The translations under genes were made by a program, and so were the position numbers. Below the pieces are notes generated by a model that saw only the letters and a list, made by a program, of their open reading frames with translations, was not told where the DNA came from and searched no databases. Positions 60,106 to 64,000 of a stretch of DNA of 64,000 bases are shown one piece after another. The DNA comes from CAZLRH01 sp964562015 (GTDB lineage: Bacteria > Verrucomicrobiota > Verrucomicrobiia > Opitutales > JABDGR01), in assembly GCA_964562015.1 (NCBI GenBank), contig CAZLRH010000001.1:248001-312000 (forward strand). The letters run 5' to 3'. Each line of letters begins with the position of its first letter. The stretch's first letter is position 1.

Positions 60106-62310
60106 ATGCGCCTGTCGATCCCCACCTTGTCCTTGATATTTTGCGCCAGCCTAACCATGGCGGCCGATTTGCAACCTTGGCAGAAAGTCACCAATCCCAC
60201 CGAGGCGCAAGTGGCCGCGAATTTCGGCGCGCCGCCGACTGAATACAGTTCGCAAGCCACCTGGGGCTGGAACGGCAACGCCACCGTCGCCTCTCTGACT
60301 GCGAGCATGGACCGCTTCCGCTCGCTGAACATCAACGCCGCTATCATTACCCCAGGCCGGCTGACCGCCCGTTACGGAACGGCGGAGTATTTTGAACTGG
60401 TGCGGCAAGTCGTGCAGGAAGCGAAGAAGCGCAATTTTCGCCTGTGGATCACGGATGACGACGGCTACCCCAGCGGTTTTGCGGGCGGTAATTTCACCGA
60501 AGTGCGGCCCGAGCTGCGCATGGAGGGCCTGGTGCTGGACCGCGGCGTGGCCGTCAATCCCGGCGCGACGTTGACTACCGAAGTAGGGGGCGACCTGATC
60601 GCTGCCGTGGCGACGAACAGCGCCGATGGTTCCACGCAATTACTCACGCCCGCGGACGGCAAGGTCTCGTTCACCGCGCCCACTGCTGGCAACTGGGCGG
60701 TTTCGCTGGTTCGTTGCCAGTTTCGCAGTCTGCCCACCCGTTCGGGCAACAGCGGCAGCGGCGCGAAGGACAACACCCATTCCCTGGGCGATTTTCTGAA
60801 TCCCGAGACGGGCAAGATGTTCGTCAAATGGACGATGGACGATTACAAGAACGCCATTGGCGATGAATTCGGCAAGACCGTGCTCGGCTTTCGCGGGGAC
60901 GAGCCGGGGTACGACGTGGGCTGGGCGCCGTGGTCGCCCGTGCTGTTTGGTGAATTTCAAAAGCGCCTGGGTTATGACCTTCGGCCTTACCTGCCGGCGG
61001 TGCTCGCCACGATGCCGGAAGTGCGCATGGCCGGGCAGTCCGGCGCCGCGCCGTCAAACCTGCCGGTGACGCTGGACACCGCCCATCGCGCGGCGGCGGA
61101 TTATTACGATATGTGGTCGGACTTCTTTCGCGACAGCTTTTTCCAGCAAATCGCCGACTGGAATCGCGCGCATGGCATGGAGTACCAGTTGCACGTCGAG
61201 CACGAACACAGCCTGCCCGCGATGGCCCGCGCCGATGGCGACTACTTTAAAATTTTCAGCGTCGTGCAAGTGCCGGGCATCGACACGATTTGGCATCAAA
61301 TCTGGCCCGATACCATCAACGATTTCGACAAGCTCGCCTCGTCCGCCGCACATTTGTACGGATTCCCCACGTCGATGTGCGAGGCGTTTGCCGCGTACAA
61401 TCCCGCGCCGGATATTTACCAGGCCCGCTGGATTATCAATCAACTGCTCGCGCACGGCATCACGCGCATCGAGTACATGGGCGGTGGCCGCGGTTACATG
61501 GGCGATCCGCTTTTCCCCGAAGTCTCTTCTTATGTGAACCGCATCGGCTACGTGATGAGCCAGGGGCGTCCGGGCGCGCAAATCGGCCTTTATATCCCCT
61601 TCAGCAGCCTGTGGCTGGGCGACCGGGCGGCGATTGACGGCATGTGGGCGCTCGCGCGCGGGCTCTTTGAAAACCAGCGCGATTTCGATTTTGTGGACGA
61701 GCACGCGCTGGCGTCCATGCTCAAGCCGGAAGGCAATAAGCTCGTGAATCTTTCCGGCCAGGGCTACGGCGCGATTTTGATTCCGCCGGTGTCCGCGCTC
61801 TCCAAGGCCGACCTCACGCGTCTGAAAGCGTTTGCGGCGGCGGGCGGCAAAGTGATTTTCTTCGGCCACGGGCCCTCCCTGGAAAAGGACAAAAACTTCC
61901 TCACGGCCACCGCGAATCCCGATATTTCGTGGGCAACGCGCCTGGAGCCCGAGGTCAAATTGACGCCGGCGGTCCTCGCTGCGTTGCCCAAAGCCGATTT
62001 GCAGTTGGCCCAACCCTTGCCGCTGGTCGAGTACACGCACCGCAAGCTGCAAAACGCAGATGTGTATTTTATCTTCAACCGCAGCGATCAAGCCGTGGCG
62101 ACGCAGGCGACGTTCGCCGGCACGGGGCAGGCGCAGTTCTGGGACGCCAAAACGGGCGCCATCGCCCCGCCGACAGGCCCGGCCGCCGCGAACGGGACCG
62201 TCACCGTGCCGCTGGAAATCGAAGGCTGGGGCACGAAATTGATCGTCGTCGGCCCGGGCGCAGCGCCGAGCGCGGGCGCGCCGGCAAAAGTGGCCACAAT
62301 TGCGCCCTAA
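60106..62310 (+). CDS. Exported GH106-related glycosyl hydrolase 3
   Basis: A 734-residue secreted protein from the ATG at 60106, which has a GGAGA stretch at good distance (one of few Shine-Dalgarno candidates here). Signal peptide ends near LTMAA. The barrel starts with ATWGWNGNATVASLTASMDRFRSLNINAAIITPG, then RLWITDDDGYPSGFAGG. The GLVLDRGVAV segment, VLGFRGDEPGYDVGWAPWSPVLFGEFQKRLGYDL, YQLHVEHEHSLPAM and ITRIEYMGGGRGYMGDP follow. It belongs with the GH106-type barrel proteins but lacks the RWWW signature of the two others and the usual C-terminal galactose-binding module. Substrate uncertain; likely an exo-glycosidase on the same polymer. Confidence 0.75.
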   Translation: MRLSIPTLSLIFCASLTMAADLQPWQKVTNPTEAQVAANFGAPPTEYSSQATWGWNGNATVASLTASMDRFRSLNINAAIITPGRLTARYGTAEYFELVRQVVQEAKKRNFRLWITDDDGYPSGFAGGNFTEVRPELRMEGLVLDRGVAVNPGATLTTEVGGDLIAAVATNSADGSTQLLTPADGKVSFTAPTAGNWAVSLVRCQFRSLPTRSGNSGSGAKDNTHSLGDFLNPETGKMFVKWTMDDYKNAIGDEFGKTVLGFRGDEPGYDVGWAPWSPVLFGEFQKRLGYDLRPYLPAVLATMPEVRMAGQSGAAPSNLPVTLDTAHRAAADYYDMWSDFFRDSFFQQIADWNRAHGMEYQLHVEHEHSLPAMARADGDYFKIFSVVQVPGIDTIWHQIWPDTINDFDKLASSAAHLYGFPTSMCEAFAAYNPAPDIYQARWIINQLLAHGITRIEYMGGGRGYMGDPLFPEVSSYVNRIGYVMSQGRPGAQIGLYIPFSSLWLGDRAAIDGMWALARGLFENQRDFDFVDEHALASMLKPEGNKLVNLSGQGYGAILIPPVSALSKADLTRLKAFAAAGGKVIFFGHGPSLEKDKNFLTATANPDISWATRLEPEVKLTPAVLAALPKADLQLAQPLPLVEYTHRKLQNADVYFIFNRSDQAVATQATFAGTGQAQFWDAKTGAIAPPTGPAAANGTVTVPLEIEGWGTKLIVVGPGAAPSAGAPAKVATIAP

Positions 62311-62391
62311 CCGCAAACGGGCGGATCCATCTCGGGGTAACTCATCAAGTGCAAGATTGTCTTTTCGCCAAAAAGCTGATGGGTTGAAGTT

Positions 62392-62598
62392 ATGAAACTA
62401 ACTGCCATCATTTATCCCGACTCAGGCACCGACTGGCTGGTGGCTGAATGTCCAGAAATTGGAACTGCCAGCCAAGGGCACACTGAGGAAGAGGCCTTGG
62501 CCAATTTGCAAGAGGCGACGGACCTTTACCTCGAAGCATTTCCGCAAGCGCTCAAGAAGCCGGCGGCGATTCGCACTTTCGAGCTAGCTCATGGCTAA
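62392..62598 (+). CDS. hicB: HicB-family antitoxin
   Basis: A 68-residue protein with the degenerate RNase-H-like HicB fold: KLTAIIYPDSGTDWLVAECPEIGTASQGHTEEEALANLQEATDLYLE split over two motifs, with the hallmark CPE...T.G.T.EEA.  It overlaps the downstream HicA-type gene by 8 nt, and lies directly upstream of it, which is the reverse-order (hicB-hicA) arrangement. It is short, lacking the C-terminal DNA-binding domain that many HicB proteins have, so autorepression may need HicA or another factor. It marks the edge of the polysaccharide island. Confidence 0.85.
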   Translation: MKLTAIIYPDSGTDWLVAECPEIGTASQGHTEEEALANLQEATDLYLEAFPQALKKPAAIRTFELAHG

Positions 62599-62818
62599 GT
62601 TGCCCCTAGTGTCCGGAGTTGAGGCGGTGAAAGCATTGCAACGCCTCGGATTTTTTGTTGATCGCCAGCGCGGCAGCCACGTCGTCCTCAAAAAAGTCAC
62701 TCCGCAAGGAGAACACGGTTGTGTCATTCCCATGCACCGCGAGGTCGCCCTCGGCACCCTCCGCAGCGCCCTCAAACTTGCGGGTGTTTCGCCTGAGGAA
62801 TTTACGGAGGCGCTGTAA
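62591..62818 (+). CDS. hicA: HicA-family mRNA interferase toxin
   Basis: A 75-residue double-stranded-RNA-binding-fold toxin. Seen: LPLVSGVEAVKALQRLGFFVDRQRGSHVVLKK with the catalytic His (H30) in RGSHVVL, then IPMHREVALGTLRSALKLAGVSPEEF. HicA cleaves mRNA and is blocked by HicB. The ATG at 62591 lies inside the end of hicB (8-nt overlap), so translation is coupled. A complete and probably functional module. Confidence 0.9.
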   Translation: MAKLPLVSGVEAVKALQRLGFFVDRQRGSHVVLKKVTPQGEHGCVIPMHREVALGTLRSALKLAGVSPEEFTEAL

Positions 62819-62996
62819 GGGTTGGCCAGGGATTATGATCCCACTCGGCTTAGTTTTCACCAAAGCGATAGAAAAATCTCCCGCAGAGCCAAGCAGACGT
62901 TGAGCAGCATCTATCACAATGCCTTCGAGTACCTGTTACTGATAAATTTCCAGCGCCACAGACTAATAAATAATCGAAACTATATTGATCATCCAC

Positions 62997-63452
62997 ATGA
63001 AACTCTACGTTGCTTTGCTCCTGGCGGCCCTGTTCTCTGGATGTTCCGCGACGCCAAGAGTTAATTTGATTACCCAACAGCACGGTGTGTACGTAGATTT
63101 CAATATACAGACAGAAGGCATCAATGGATTGCTTGGAATCAAGATTTCACAAGCGGATACTAAGGATCTCTTGTGGGATGTTGATCTGGCCTACTTCAAA
63201 GGTGGTCGTTTGACATACGGTGTAGTGCCGACCAATTTCGAGATAATTAATGGTAGCAGTAGTAGTGCCAAACAGCTTTTCCCCGCATCAGGTACAAAAC
63301 CGCGTGCTTTTCTTCCGGGCAAAGATTTTGACCTGGCTCTTAGCGTCCAGTACGATACTGTTACTACTGCTTCGATGCGCACTTTTTATTTTTCATTTTC
63401 GACCGATTCACTGGGGCGAATATCGGCCATACGTCCTGTTGAGCCAAAATGA
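62997..63452 (+). CDS. Hypothetical lipoprotein
   Basis: A 151-residue protein with a lipoprotein signal (LLLAALFSGCSA, lipid Cys at about residue 16). The mature part is beta-rich (VNLITQQHGVYVDFNIQTEG, FDLALSVQYDTVTTASMRTFYFSF). No family recognised. The DNA is AT-richer than the surroundings. It is separated from hicA by 178 bp containing AT-rich sequence where its promoter probably lies, and converges on the cupin gene. Confidence 0.6.
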   Translation: MKLYVALLLAALFSGCSATPRVNLITQQHGVYVDFNIQTEGINGLLGIKISQADTKDLLWDVDLAYFKGGRLTYGVVPTNFEIINGSSSSAKQLFPASGTKPRAFLPGKDFDLALSVQYDTVTTASMRTFYFSFSTDSLGRISAIRPVEPK

Positions 63453-63517
63453 ATCTGTCGGACTGCGCACACGACGGAGGGAATTTGCTTGCTGAGTACG
63501 ACATCAGTAACTGTATT

Positions 63518-64000
63518 TCACCGACCCGGTGCCGCCGCCTTCGGCGGGTAATAATTGATGACATAATACGTCGCGGGCACGGTGCCGACGTTGCGCAGGG
63601 AGGTGACCGCGTTCGCCGCGAAGAAGATGACCGAGCCCGCCGGAGCGTTGACGGCTTTGCCGTCGTAGGTGGCTTCGATGGTGCCTTCCTTGATGATGAT
63701 GATTTCCTCCTGCAGGTGCAAAATGGGCGCGCTGCTGCGTTCGCCGGGGTTGAGGGTGCTGATGTGGCAGTGAACCTTGTCGAGGGTGTCCGTCGGGGTG
63801 TCGAAGACCAGGCGGCGCTTGCCGGTGGCCGTGGGCGTGGCCGAGGCCTCAATCTGGTCCCAGGCGTAGACCCGCGAAGGGAGTTTGCCCGCGGGCGCGG
63901 GCGTCTCCGCCGCCGGGGCTGCGGGCGAGCCCGGAGTCGGACTGGCCGGCGAGGAGGCCGGAGCCGGAGCAGACGAGGCCGGCGGAGCACCGGAGGCCGG
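63518..64000 (-). CDS. Cupin-domain protein, N-terminus cut by window edge
   Basis: The minus-strand frame is open from 64000 to the stop at 63518 (160 residues seen). The first 40 residues seen are an Ala/Pro/Ser-rich linker, after which comes LPSRVYAWDQIEA and a cupin barrel: VFDTPTDTLDKVHCHISTLNPG, SAPILHLQEEIIIIKEGTIEA, NAPAGSVIFFAANAVTSLRNVG and ATYYVINYYP. The metal-site pattern HxH...E...  is partly visible (HCH and HLQEE). The Ala/Pro linker suggests that the missing N-terminus is an export signal, as in the other proteins of this window. Enzyme or sensor; no specific function can be given. Confidence 0.8.
   Translation of the reverse strand, partial: PASGAPPASSAPAPASSPASPTPGSPAAPAAETPAPAGKLPSRVYAWDQIEASATPTATGKRRLVFDTPTDTLDKVHCHISTLNPGERSSAPILHLQEEIIIIKEGTIEATYDGKAVNAPAGSVIFFAANAVTSLRNVGTVPATYYVINYYPPKAAAPGR

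Noticed and set aside
1..64000. tRNA, rRNA, tmRNA, riboswitch, CRISPR array or transposase gene
   Set aside because: Looked for in all gaps and found nothing that fits; the gaps are short and mostly hold repeats or simple-sequence tracts.

Overview
The window looks like chromosomal DNA of a GC-rich member of the Verrucomicrobiota, most likely near the Opitutales. This is an inference from gene content: a DnaA/HprK/LptB core next to a very large LptA-like protein, many exported pectin-active enzymes without SusC/SusD, a free-standing 23S-IVP-type four-helix-bundle gene, and start codons preceded by C-rich tracts rather than Shine-Dalgarno sequences. No tRNA, rRNA, CRISPR array, riboswitch or transposase gene was seen.

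Region 1 (1-9144) is mixed. It holds an RND efflux permease (cut by the window edge) with its lipoprotein adaptor, a ParE-type toxin/antitoxin pair, an unknown gene coupled to a malate/lactate-type dehydrogenase, a D-2-hydroxyacid dehydrogenase, a tagaturonate epimerase (UxaE family), a four-helix-bundle gene enclosed by 36-bp inverted repeats, and a small TPR protein.

Region 2 (9275-21856) begins with a GH35 beta-galactosidase. Three small unknown genes and an anchored protein built from about 16 Asp-Pro helical repeats follow. Then come dnaA, a 465-bp non-coding stretch with DnaA-box-like motifs, hprK, lptB and an 877-residue LptA/OstA-like protein.

Region 3 (22120-62310) is a roughly 40-kb saccharolytic island aimed at rhamnogalacturonan I and its side chains. 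It carries GH29 and GH95 fucosidase/galactosidase-type enzymes, two SGNH rhamnogalacturonan-acetylesterase-like enzymes, a pectate-lyase-like beta-helix protein and a sialate-O-acetylesterase-type esterase. It also has a CBM9/PKD-like binding protein, three GH106-type rhamnosidase-like enzymes, three tandem PL26-type exo-rhamnogalacturonan lyases, a GH28 polygalacturonase, a DUF1080 protein, a YhcH-family protein and two large unassigned putative glycosidases. A second Ldh-family dehydrogenase and a patatin lie inside it. Nearly all these proteins carry export signals. Many contain Ala/Pro linkers and Gly/Arg-rich 'RGG' tracts, mostly at the C-terminus. No outer-membrane importer, sugar permease or transcription regulator is present.

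Region 4 (62311-64000) holds a HicB/HicA toxin-antitoxin pair, a small lipoprotein and a cupin protein cut by the window end.

The likely scheme is that exported esterases, lyases and glycosidases strip acetyl groups, fucose/galactose, rhamnose and galacturonate from pectin. UxaE and the two dehydrogenase families could then handle uronate-derived acids in the cytoplasm. The most unusual features are the RGG-type tails on exported enzymes, the four-helix-bundle gene flanked by inverted repeats, the palindromic MITE/REP-like element at 53887-54049, the tandem PL26 triplet and the C-rich start-codon context.
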